From contig CAIWDQ010000338.1 of the NCBI GenBank assembly GCA_903911455.1, positions 1 through 11,273 on the forward strand: a stretch of DNA of 11,273 nucleotides. Direction: 5' to 3'. Below the pieces are notes generated by a model. That model saw nothing but the letters and a program-made list of their open reading frames with translations. It did not search any database and was not told where the DNA came from. Each line of letters opens with the position of its first letter. Within the stretch, counting starts at the first letter, position 1. Origin of the DNA: an uncultured bacterium (GTDB taxonomy: Bacteria > Bacteroidota > Bacteroidia > Bacteroidales > JACABE01). The position numbers and the translations under genes are program-made. Of this stretch, positions 1 through 7,024 are shown one piece after another.

Positions 1-30
1 ATTAACAAAATTAATAAAATATTAACGTAA

Positions 31-67
31 ATTGAAGGAGAATTCTAAAATTGAATTCCCCTTCAAT
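31..67 (-). terminator. Intrinsic terminator of the T9SS cargo gene
   Basis: Arms at 31-45 and 53-67 form a 15-bp stem around a 7-nt loop; an extra A-T pair (30/68) can extend it. The one imperfect position (39/59) is A-C in plus-strand RNA but a G-U wobble in minus-strand RNA, so the stem is continuous only for leftward transcripts. It begins 8 nt after the TAA of the leftward gene, and an AT-rich, U-containing tract follows. This orientation-specific pairing is good evidence that it ends the minus-strand gene. Confidence 0.8.
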
Positions 68-75
68 TAATATAT

Positions 76-3000
76 TTAATGTTGAATAATTATTTTTTTA
101 GAACTTTTTTGTATACCGTCCACAAAAATTGTGAAATTATAAAAACCATTGATCAGGTTATGAACATCTACAAAATTCTGGGATGCTTTTAATTTTAATT
201 CTTGTTTACTTTGCAAACGGCCCTGCATATCAGTTATAGTTAATAGTATCTCTTTAGCATTTGTAGTATTCTTATAATCAATTATTACATAATTTTTCCC
301 TGGATTTGGATATATAGTTAATTCATCTTGTTTCTTAGGTAATTTATTGATCTTCTTATTTAGTTTAGATCGTGTTTGAACACTATCATTAATATAAATT
401 GGTTCTTTATAATGGAAACTGGTATCTGATTGCAAACGTATATTTTTTGCTAGCATTCCCGCTAAGTTATTTTCATTATCTGCAAGCATATAAATATAAC
501 TTCTATCTCCATCACCTAAAGAATGACTATTATTCATTGATAGTATTTTGGGAAGTAATTGCTTCATTTCTTCCCACTCATTAATCTCATCCGGATTATT
601 ATGATCAATTATTAATGGCAGATCGTACATTAAATTATTTAAACTTTCTGCATCATTTTTATTTATATAAACAAAAGCAAGTTCATAAATTGAAGATACA
701 TCCTGCTCACCTGATAATAACGAGATTAGGCTGTCCTGACAAGTTCCTGTAGTATCTGCAAGATAATATAGTTTGAGCATATCAACATAAACTTTTCTTT
801 CGTTAGAAAAATGCGAAACATTGGCTTCCAGATTTTCCAAAGGCGAAAGAGAGTCCCCTGCAATAAACCTTATTTCTTCTATTGTCTCATCCGAAAATTG
901 TCTTATTTCTTTTAAATCTTGCATTACATTATTTGATCGTTGAAATTGAGGGTTTGCTTCTAGAATAATAGTTAGTAAATCGTCTGGTATTGCATCTATA
1001 TTACTTATTGTTTGTTGCAAGACATCATTAGATAAATAAGGTGATGCATTAATCAAATCACCAAATAATTGATAAGTATCCCATGAATATGCATATTCAA
1101 TTTCTTGGTATAAACCTTCGGTATTACCTCCATCTCTCCAGATATTCAATATTAAATTAGCTGAATTTAATTGTACTGTGCTTTGTGCTATTTGAGTTGT
1201 TAATAATCCTGAATTAAATCCTGAATTTCCGATACCTGTACTTCCTCCTGTTGCTGCTATTGACAGACATTCTGTTGATTTATTAAATGGAAATCCAACA
1301 TCATGAAGTGTAATATTATATATATTAACAGGAATTACTGGCGAAGGTGCCGAATGATGATAATATGTAATTTGTTGGTTAAAGCTATTAAAATCGCTAT
1401 ATGTATTTATACTTGGGTCAAGAGAAAATGTATTATTAGCAGGACTTGACATAGACCCTTGATGTTTAGCTATTGTGGACGCAGTAAATGGTATAAGTGG
1501 AGCATGCATTAAAATAATATCCTGATAATTTTTATTATAATCATTGCATTTTAACCGAAGCCCGCCTTCAAAATATTTATGTGTAGGAGGCCATGTAACT
1601 GAAAATGAAAAGTAATTTGTACCCTGCACCTGAGTACCTGCATAATAAATATTATTAAAAGTATTATTGTATATCAGATTATTATAAGGACCACTATTAT
1701 TTATTATTAAGCCATAAGCAGCTTTACTTACAAAGGCAGCTTTATCAAAGTTATTATTCTCGACAGTATAACCTGTGCAATTATCCAAATATAAACCATA
1801 AGCACCATTTACAGATCCTCCTAATAAACCAGGATCATGACAATCGGGTATTTTAAAAGTATTATCAGTAAAACTTGCATTATTAATAGTACTTAAATAA
1901 GCACCTTGGCAATTGTTATCAAATGTTGTATTTTTAACAGTGATAAATTTAGTAATATCACTACTACTTGCTTTAATTCCATAATTAAGATTTTTAAATA
2001 AAGGAGTACAAGAACCACTAACCAAATTATTATAATAGTTGATAGTATATATTGACAGATCACTCATTATACCAATACCACGATTTGTAAATGCACCAAA
2101 AGTATTTAATGGAATACTGCTAGAGGTCTGGTTATCAAAAGTACAACCTACAATATCTAATTTATTAATTGTATTTAAATAAATAAATTCAGTAAAATTA
2201 TAAGTAGAGCTATGATAAAGATCGTTAGTTATAAATTTACAATTCCTAAAGTAGCTGAATTCTAAGTGTGGGCTATTTATCAAAGAATTATATGGTTGCA
2301 TTGATATAGCTATCTGGTTATTAACAAAATTTGCATCTTCAGCATTTATAATACCGGCACCTAGAGTACTATTAGTAACATCAATAGTTTTGATTGCGAT
2401 AAGTGCATCTCTAATTGTTCCATTATTTATAATATTTACTAGTCCATGTTGGCTTGTTTGATTTTGACTAATATTATTATGTCCATAAACTTGAACACCT
2501 TTCCACATTACAGTTGGACATGCATATAATTCACCCCTATCTATAATTAGTTTAGAACCCGGATCAACACGTACATATCCATTATAATTAAATTTAACAT
2601 GTGAATTGATAACAAGAGTACTATTATTTGTTATAATAATATGATCTAAAAACTTATCGGTACCCCAAGTTGTAGTAGCTCCATTATTAATCACACTATA
2701 TTCTGTTGTTGAACTCATACAAGGGACTTCTGCTTCCCAAATACCACGCCCCCAGGTTGCAGCACGTATCTTTCTACCTTTTTCCCAAACTTCAACATCA
2801 GTAACAATAACTGTTGGCAAACCATCGCTATAACGTGTCCATGTAGTTGCACCTTTTAATCTGGTAAATACACCAATATCTGTACCAACAACTAGGGTGT
2901 AAATTGTAGGATCATTATCATCCTTAACCAAACGAATACAATTAACTGGGACTACCGACAGACCAGTTGAAAAATCACTCCATGATGTACCACTATTTGT

Positions 3001-5598
3001 AGTGTGTAATACACGATCAATTCCAGTATTTGGTGAACCTCCTCCTCCCAAAAAACTTCCCATAGCCATCCATATTTCAGATGGATCATCAGGATTTACT
3101 AATATGTCAGTAACATTACTCCAGCAAAATGGATATAGTGAACTACCTGTTGGAATTGGTACATTAGGAGTTATGTCTATTTGAATAGGACCACTATTAA
3201 TGTTATTAATTCTCCATAATTTATTTGCTGAGCTTGCAGAGGGAGTAACCCCAGATTGAAAATTAGGGCCCAAACTCCATGTTGGTCTTTCAAATGCAGC
3301 ATAAAGTGTATTTGCTCCGGCTTGAGCAATTGCCTTTAATCCAAGACATTGTCCTATAAATGGGAAATTTGATAAGTTAGCCCAGGACATTGGGTTTACA
3401 ATACCATTTTGGTTAGACATTAAAATTTCATGATAGCCCAAAATGAGTTTGTTTGGCTCGTTATCCATCACAAATAAAGGTAAGTTATATACAAATGTAT
3501 ATGGTATGCTTGTTACTTGATAAATATAATCTTGAGTTGGGTTTACATTTGGATATAAGTATGACTGGCTTGCCATACTACAAAGCCAACCACTACAATT
3601 ATTATCCAATTCATATCCATTATCCGAACGCATAAATGTAGGGTTAGTAGTTGCAAATGTATTTGGGAAATTAGCAAATAATGGTGGAAAATAAGTAAGA
3701 TGATAAAGATAATTTGGATTATAATCATTTATTGTAAGTCTTGCCCCATTATCAATCCAGGTATTAAACCAATTTGAAAAAGTTGAATTCCTTCCCCAAT
3801 AACCATTGTGCATAGCACTTCCAACAATAATATCATTTGTATTTGCTTTTGTACATGTAATATCATTAAATTGTTGAATACTTAAACCTTTGCCGTTTAT
3901 ATTATTAAGAGTAAATGGATTTCCACTATCATCAAAGCTAAAACTAGATATACCTCCTTCAGTACCAGTTAAAGCAAAATATTTATTTGTGAAATGATTA
4001 GCTATTAAAATATCTTTAATTCCTAAATGCAATTCTTTATTTTTACCTGAATTTTCATTCTGGTAAGGCAAAAGAGCTCCTGATGGAATATGGAAAGTGG
4101 TATAATTTAGAGTGTTGTAATCTAAATGTCCTATTGGATTTGTTGTAGACACCAGATTCTCTTTTAACAATGTTAAACCATATCCACCAACTACAAAAAC
4201 TTGATCACTAATATGCCTAAATCTATTATAATATATCCCAAATCCTGCACAAGGATTTAAATCACTACTATTAGTACAATCTAAATATAAGTTTCTATCT
4301 TTTGTCGCTGTTGATTTATTATATGGTGATGCATTACTTATATATGCTTGACTTATTCCAAATACATCTATATTAAAGCGTCCATTTAGTATGTATCCTG
4401 CATAAATATTGTTATCAATTATTATATTTTCATTTTGGGTAAAGTGAGGTGAAAGTGAGATTACATCTATAAATTGCCAACTTAGTGGATTAGATGTATT
4501 CCCTGTTATTACGCCTGTTATATTATCCCATTTACAATTAAAATTTTGTGGATTTACATAATTTAAAAATCCTACAGCTATTTGGGCTGTTACATTACTA
4601 TAAGAATAAGTACTTACAACAAATTTTCTGTATATGCTATTATTAGTTTCTAAAATCTGACCAGAAGTAGAATTAATATAATGATCTGTATATAATACTT
4701 CAAAGTCATTTAATTTCAAATGTGAATACTGTAGTGATAGATCTTGCGGATTCACAAAAGGAGAGGTAGTTCCTAATGAGCTTAAAATTGCTTTAGAATG
4801 TTCAAATAAATCATCTGTAGCATAAATAATAGAGATACTCGAAGCATAAACTAAATTATTATTCCAAGGGTCAAATTTAATTTTCATTATTGGATTATAA
4901 TCAATGCCATCCCCACTATTTATAACAGTACTGAATAATTTTGTTTTCGCCCATGTATTTCCACCATCAATAGATTTAAGAATACCTATTCCATAAGGGC
5001 CATCAAATGATGGGATTGACGCAGCAATTAATATTGTATTATGATCGGATGGTTTAACAGCTACTGAAAGTACACCAAATGGATAATATGCATTATAAGT
5101 AGGTGTTCCATTATAACTATCAGTAATATTATACCAATTTAAGCCCCCATCAATTGTTTTCCACAAACCTGACGATTCAGTTCCTGCAAGAATATATTGT
5201 GGATTAGTGGGGTCACTCCATGTAGAAGTTACAACTCCCAAATCCTGATAATCATCTTGGTCAGGAGTAAGTAATGCCCAGTTCTTACCTGTAATAGGAC
5301 CTATAGAGTAATCTAAATTGGCAATATGAGATAAGATATCATTCATCTTTGTAAATACAGTATCACCATTCACAAAAACTGAACGATTTCCCCAATAATT
5401 TACCCATCTCCTATAAGATGCTTTTTCGTTTGGTGCTATACTATCAATTTCAGGATGTGCATTAAAATAAGCTTCAGCTTTTGCTGTAACCTCCTGTACA
5501 GTATAATCACCGGATCTAATCATATCTATCCAGACTCTGTTTGTGTCGGATAAATAAATATTTTGTTGTGCTTTCACAGCTTTAAATGTAAAAAGCAT
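76..5598 (-). CDS. Giant T9SS-secreted beta-propeller/beta-helix protein with type A sorting domain
   Basis: Predicted cell-surface or extracellular protein of about 1,840 residues. Domains in order: an N-terminal hydrophobic stretch ending KAVKA before QQ (a signal-peptide C-region); a sortilin/BNR-like beta-propeller at about residues 110-960, with Asp-box motifs TIDGGLNW (near 150), SIDGGNTW (near 210) and TTNSGTSW (near 870) and a closing GRGIWEAEVP; a beta-helix-like region rich in Asn and short beta strands at about 965-1440; a mostly alpha-helical, acidic segment at about 1460-1745; and an 80-residue C-terminal sorting domain starting near YPNPGKNYVIIDY and ending in strand KSSKKIIIQ. 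The last domain is the T9SS type A signal: after Sec export the protein crosses the outer membrane through the PorU/V-type machinery. No catalytic residues are recognisable, so adhesion or glycan binding is only a guess. The start is uncertain: ATG 5598 (or TTG 5601) is the first usable in-frame start but leaves no positively charged signal-peptide n-region. A much better start, ATG 5645, is one base out of frame. It stands alone, divergent from its neighbours. Confidence 0.93.
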   Translation of the reverse strand: MLFTFKAVKAQQNIYLSDTNRVWIDMIRSGDYTVQEVTAKAEAYFNAHPEIDSIAPNEKASYRRWVNYWGNRSVFVNGDTVFTKMNDILSHIANLDYSIGPITGKNWALLTPDQDDYQDLGVVTSTWSDPTNPQYILAGTESSGLWKTIDGGLNWYNITDSYNGTPTYNAYYPFGVLSVAVKPSDHNTILIAASIPSFDGPYGIGILKSIDGGNTWAKTKLFSTVINSGDGIDYNPIMKIKFDPWNNNLVYASSISIIYATDDLFEHSKAILSSLGTTSPFVNPQDLSLQYSHLKLNDFEVLYTDHYINSTSGQILETNNSIYRKFVVSTYSYSNVTAQIAVGFLNYVNPQNFNCKWDNITGVITGNTSNPLSWQFIDVISLSPHFTQNENIIIDNNIYAGYILNGRFNIDVFGISQAYISNASPYNKSTATKDRNLYLDCTNSSDLNPCAGFGIYYNRFRHISDQVFVVGGYGLTLLKENLVSTTNPIGHLDYNTLNYTTFHIPSGALLPYQNENSGKNKELHLGIKDILIANHFTNKYFALTGTEGGISSFSFDDSGNPFTLNNINGKGLSIQQFNDITCTKANTNDIIVGSAMHNGYWGRNSTFSNWFNTWIDNGARLTINDYNPNYLYHLTYFPPLFANFPNTFATTNPTFMRSDNGYELDNNCSGWLCSMASQSYLYPNVNPTQDYIYQVTSIPYTFVYNLPLFVMDNEPNKLILGYHEILMSNQNGIVNPMSWANLSNFPFIGQCLGLKAIAQAGANTLYAAFERPTWSLGPNFQSGVTPSASSANKLWRINNINSGPIQIDITPNVPIPTGSSLYPFCWSNVTDILVNPDDPSEIWMAMGSFLGGGGSPNTGIDRVLHTTNSGTSWSDFSTGLSVVPVNCIRLVKDDNDPTIYTLVVGTDIGVFTRLKGATTWTRYSDGLPTVIVTDVEVWEKGRKIRAATWGRGIWEAEVPCMSSTTEYSVINNGATTTWGTDKFLDHIIITNNSTLVINSHVKFNYNGYVRVDPGSKLIIDRGELYACPTVMWKGVQVYGHNNISQNQTSQHGLVNIINNGTIRDALIAIKTIDVTNSTLGAGIINAEDANFVNNQIAISMQPYNSLINSPHLEFSYFRNCKFITNDLYHSSTYNFTEFIYLNTINKLDIVGCTFDNQTSSSIPLNTFGAFTNRGIGIMSDLSIYTINYYNNLVSGSCTPLFKNLNYGIKASSSDITKFITVKNTTFDNNCQGAYLSTINNASFTDNTFKIPDCHDPGLLGGSVNGAYGLYLDNCTGYTVENNNFDKAAFVSKAAYGLIINNSGPYNNLIYNNTFNNIYYAGTQVQGTNYFSFSVTWPPTHKYFEGGLRLKCNDYNKNYQDIILMHAPLIPFTASTIAKHQGSMSSPANNTFSLDPSINTYSDFNSFNQQITYYHHSAPSPVIPVNIYNITLHDVGFPFNKSTECLSIAATGGSTGIGNSGFNSGLLTTQIAQSTVQLNSANLILNIWRDGGNTEGLYQEIEYAYSWDTYQLFGDLINASPYLSNDVLQQTISNIDAIPDDLLTIILEANPQFQRSNNVMQDLKEIRQFSDETIEEIRFIAGDSLSPLENLEANVSHFSNERKVYVDMLKLYYLADTTGTCQDSLISLLSGEQDVSSIYELAFVYINKNDAESLNNLMYDLPLIIDHNNPDEINEWEEMKQLLPKILSMNNSHSLGDGDRSYIYMLADNENNLAGMLAKNIRLQSDTSFHYKEPIYINDSVQTRSKLNKKINKLPKKQDELTIYPNPGKNYVIIDYKNTTNAKEILLTITDMQGRLQSKQELKLKASQNFVDVHNLINGFYNFTIFVDGIQKSSKKIIIQH

Positions 5599-5645
5599 CA
5601 AACATAAGCATAGTAGCTTAATAGTAATAGTAAGTTTTTTCTCAT
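5596..5645 (-). other. Out-of-frame signal-peptide start with A AAA AAC slippery heptamer
   Basis: On the minus strand an ATG at 5645-5643 begins ATG AGA AAA AAC TTA and stops after 15 codons at TGA 5600-5598, which overlaps the downstream ATG as TGATG. One extra A in the A6 run (5640-5635), or a -1 ribosomal slip on the in-frame heptamer A AAA AAC, would join this ATG to the large frame. The result would be a textbook signal peptide: MRK, then K or N, then LTITIKLLCLCLMLF, ending KAVKA before QQ. Possible explanations are an assembly or sequencing homopolymer error, a true (perhaps phase-variable) frameshift, -1 slippage, or translational coupling through TGATG. No strong downstream stimulatory hairpin is visible. 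Confidence 0.6.
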
Positions 5646-5799
5646 CGTTTTTTTATTTAATTCTAATTTTATTGTGATTTAATAAAGTCGTATATTTGTT
5701 ATTTAGAATGTTTACAAACTAAATAACCGGAAACGCTCTATGAACTTATTCTTACCTAATACGTGCAGGTTAATAATAAGATGAAAAAATAAAAAAAAC

Positions 5800-5830
5800 T
5801 TGTTTAATTGAAGATTATTTCGTAATTTTG
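5800..5830 (+). promoter_or_regulatory. Orphan Bacteroidota-type promoter
   Basis: TTG at 5800-5802, a 20-nt spacer, then TAATTTTG at 5823-5830. This fits the Bacteroidota sigma-ABfr pattern of a -33 TTTG/TTG and a -7 TAnnTTTG box about 19-21 nt apart. It is the only box in the window with both elements well spaced, yet no plus-strand coding region follows it for over 1 kb. Transcription would start near 5837. Confidence 0.45.
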
Positions 5831-5836
5831 TATGTA

Positions 5837-6043
5837 TTATCTCAGCGACCAGCGACCATAAAGCTAAACATACAAAAAATGAAATTTTGAAGGTGAGAAA
5901 TGTAATCATATATTTTATTTTTAAAGAGGTTCATTTATTTTTAACTTAATAGATATAATTCATAAAAAAATATTGTTAATCGAAAACTATCTCTTAATTG
6001 CATTCGTGAACAAAAGGTTACCAGTCAAAAGTAACTTTTTTTT
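5837..6043 (+). ncRNA. Possible small RNA between orphan promoter and terminator
   Basis: The span runs from the predicted start of the 5800-5830 promoter to the U-tract of a terminator hairpin at 6012-6040. The roughly 205-nt transcript carries no convincing ORF: the only ATGs lead to 1-3 codon reading frames, and a GTG at 5893 gives 18 codons. Near its 5' end is a tandem AGCGACC duplication (5844-5857), GC-rich in an otherwise AT-rich stretch. I recognise no Rfam-type family. Alternatives are the leader or remnant of a lost gene, or chance co-occurrence of the signals in AT-rich DNA. Confidence 0.3.
6012..6043 (+). terminator. Intrinsic terminator, plus strand
   Basis: AAAAGGTTAC (6012-6021) pairs with GTAACTTTTT (6031-6040) through ten pairs including one G-U, around a 9-nt loop. 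The run of eight T at 6036-6043 supplies the U-tract. GC content of the stem is low, so it may be weak. No gene precedes it on the plus strand, which is why it is paired with the orphan promoter at 5800-5830. Confidence 0.5.
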
Positions 6044-6230
6044 ATGACAAATAAGAATAATTCAAAATTATACTTATATAATGCTGTATAGTAAAGATTT
6101 AACAGATTGTTAAAAATTCTTAAAACGCTATTTATTTTGTTTTTTTAAAGAAAATCAAGAAGCAGAAATTAGAGATGTGCAAAATATAAAACTCCAACAA
6201 ACCAAATTGCTAGAACTTACAATTTCGCAG

Positions 6231-6286
6231 AATCACTAAATCACCATATCACCAAAACACCAAATCACCAAATCACTAAATCACCA
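6231..6286 (+). repeat. Octamer tandem array, 7 x AATCACCA
   Basis: Seven contiguous 8-bp units: AATCACTA, AATCACCA, TATCACCA, AAACACCA, AATCACCA, AATCACTA, AATCACCA. Each differs from the consensus by no more than one base. The array is purine/C-biased with no G on the plus strand and ends in A plus nine T (6287-6296), which directly abuts the 21-bp array. An 8-bp period does not preserve a reading frame. Function unknown; slipped-strand expansion is the likely origin. Confidence 0.9.
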
Positions 6287-6296
6287 ATTTTTTTTT

Positions 6297-6778
6297 CCAT
6301 CCCACGAACCCGAGCATCAATTCAACCAACCGAAGAGTCAATCCCACGTCCCCGAGCATCTATAAATTTTGCAGTAAACTCAATTCAGCCGACAGAAGAG
6401 TCGATTCAACGGAGCGATTTCTCCATTCCACGAAACTGAGCATTCATTCAACGGAGCGATTTCGCCATCCCACGAACCCGAGCATCAATTCAACGCACCG
6501 AAGAGTCAATCCCACGTCCCCGCGCATCAATAAATTTTACAGTCAACTCAATTCAGCCAACCGAAGAGTCGATTCAACGGAGCGATTTTCCCATCCCACG
6601 TACCCGAACATTCATTCAACGGAGCGATTTCACCATCCCACGAACCCGAGAGTCAATTCAACCAACCGAAGAGTCAATCCCACGTCCTCGAGCATCAATC
6701 CAACGGACAGAAGAGTCAATTCCTTCAACTTTAAGTCCATTCAACGCAGCGTTTTTCCCATTCCTTGCACCCGAGACT
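6297..6778 (+). repeat. 21-bp tandem array in 168-bp higher-order repeats
   Basis: About 23 consecutive units, all 21 bp except one of 20 bp (6717-6736). The units fall into types that recur in fixed order A-B-C-D-E-F-A'-F', giving a 168-bp higher-order repeat: copy 1 at 6297-6464, copy 2 at 6465-6632, and copy 3 at 6633-6778, which keeps A-B-C and then degenerates. Type A contains CCCACGAACCCGAGCAT, type B TCAACCAACCGAAGAGT, and type F ATTCAACGGAGCGATTT. Units begin CAAT, CCAT, CGAT or TCAT. GC is roughly half, far above the AT-rich flanks. There are no unique spacers, so it is not a CRISPR array. A 21-bp period equals both two helical turns and seven codons. Confidence 0.93.
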
Positions 6779-6787
6779 CGTATGTTT

Positions 6788-6896
6788 TTAGCAAATTCTT
6801 ATTCCTTTTAAGTTTAAAGCCTATTATATTAATATATTAGCAGTATTATATAATAATTACCTTAGCCAATTCTTATTCCTAATAGTCTAAAAGCCT
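6788..6896 (+). repeat. 35-bp imperfect direct repeat pair, 74 bp apart
   Basis: Copies at 6788-6822 and 6862-6896 match at 29 of 35 positions. Both contain AATTCTTATTCCT and end in AAAGCCT. The left copy overlaps the 3' end of the heptad frame (LANSYSF, stop); the right copy would likewise read LANSYS, stop. A further CTAAAAGCCT lies at 6903-6912. The 39 bp between the copies is extremely AT-rich and contains the palindrome TATATTAATATA (6825-6836). Function unknown. Confidence 0.75.
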
Positions 6897-6969
6897 AGAC
6901 AACTAAAAGCCTTTTCGAAAGTTTAAAAATATTTTTCATAATTAATCCAATTAGTATCATAAAAAGAAG

Positions 6970-6977
6970 TACTTTTG
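6970..6977 (+). promoter_or_regulatory. Probable pepD -7 box
   Basis: TACTTTTG matches the Bacteroidota -7 consensus TAnnTTTG and lies 47 nt before the pepD ATG, giving a leader of about 40 nt. No clear TTTG occurs at the usual -33 distance; only TTAG at 6951-6954 is near. Confidence 0.5.
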
Positions 6978-7024
6978 CGTTCATTAATCTTAACAAAATA
7001 ATAATCTTAAATAAAGCAATAGCT

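Larger units (their letters stand above)
6173..6811 (+). pseudogene. Possible remnant of a heptapeptide-repeat gene (no start, one internal TGA)
   Basis: In the frame whose codons begin at 6299, the 21-bp array reads as heptads: IPRTRAS, IQPTEES, IPRPRAS, INFAVNS, IQPTEES, IQRSDFS, then a unit interrupted by TGA at 6437-6439, then IQRSDFA. The second copy is uninterrupted: IPRTRAS, IQRTEES, IPRPRAS, INFTVNS, IQPTEES, IQRSDFP, IPRTRTF, IQRSDFT. The third copy ends in FLAPETRMFLANSYSF and TAA at 6809-6811. Of 16 differences I count between the first two 168-bp copies, 9 fall at third, 5 at first and 2 at second codon positions of this frame, and 8 are synonymous. Against coding: after the stop at 6170-6172 there is no ATG, GTG or TTG in frame before the array, there is an internal nonsense codon, and there is no clear promoter. 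The family is unknown to me. It could equally be non-coding repeat DNA. Confidence 0.3.
5646..7024. other. 1.4-kb gene-poor interval
   Basis: No conventional protein gene is supportable here. From the left: AT-rich upstream DNA of the leftward T9SS gene (to about 5800); the orphan promoter and terminator (5800-6043); AT-rich DNA with a small perfect hairpin TTTAACA-GAT-TGTTAAA (6098-6114); the octamer array; the 21-bp array; the direct-repeat pair; then the pepD promoter. No tRNA, rRNA or insertion-sequence ends were seen. Confidence 0.7.

Noticed and set aside
5672..5698. Second plus-strand promoter, TTG then TATATTTG (5691-5698)
   Set aside because: The -7 box is perfect but the spacer is only 16 nt, and the box sits in the leader region of the leftward gene. 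The 5800-5830 pair fits better.
5715..5722. Minus-strand -7 box TTAGTTTG for the T9SS gene
   Set aside because: It mismatches the invariant A of TAnnTTTG and has no -33 element at the right distance; too weak to annotate.
5712..5909. 65-codon minus-strand ORF starting MITFLTFKISFF
   Set aside because: Its Phe/Leu/Ile-rich composition is what random AT-rich DNA gives. It has no promoter or recognisable family and lies opposite the stronger plus-strand promoter/terminator pair.
6297..6778. CRISPR array
   Set aside because: Units are contiguous with no unique spacers, repeats are only 21 bp and divergent, and no cas genes are present.
6297..6778. Minus-strand coding in the 21-bp array
   Set aside because: The minus frame compatible with the third-position pattern is stopped by TGA in every B- and F-type unit, and the unit-aligned frame is stopped in the F' and D units.
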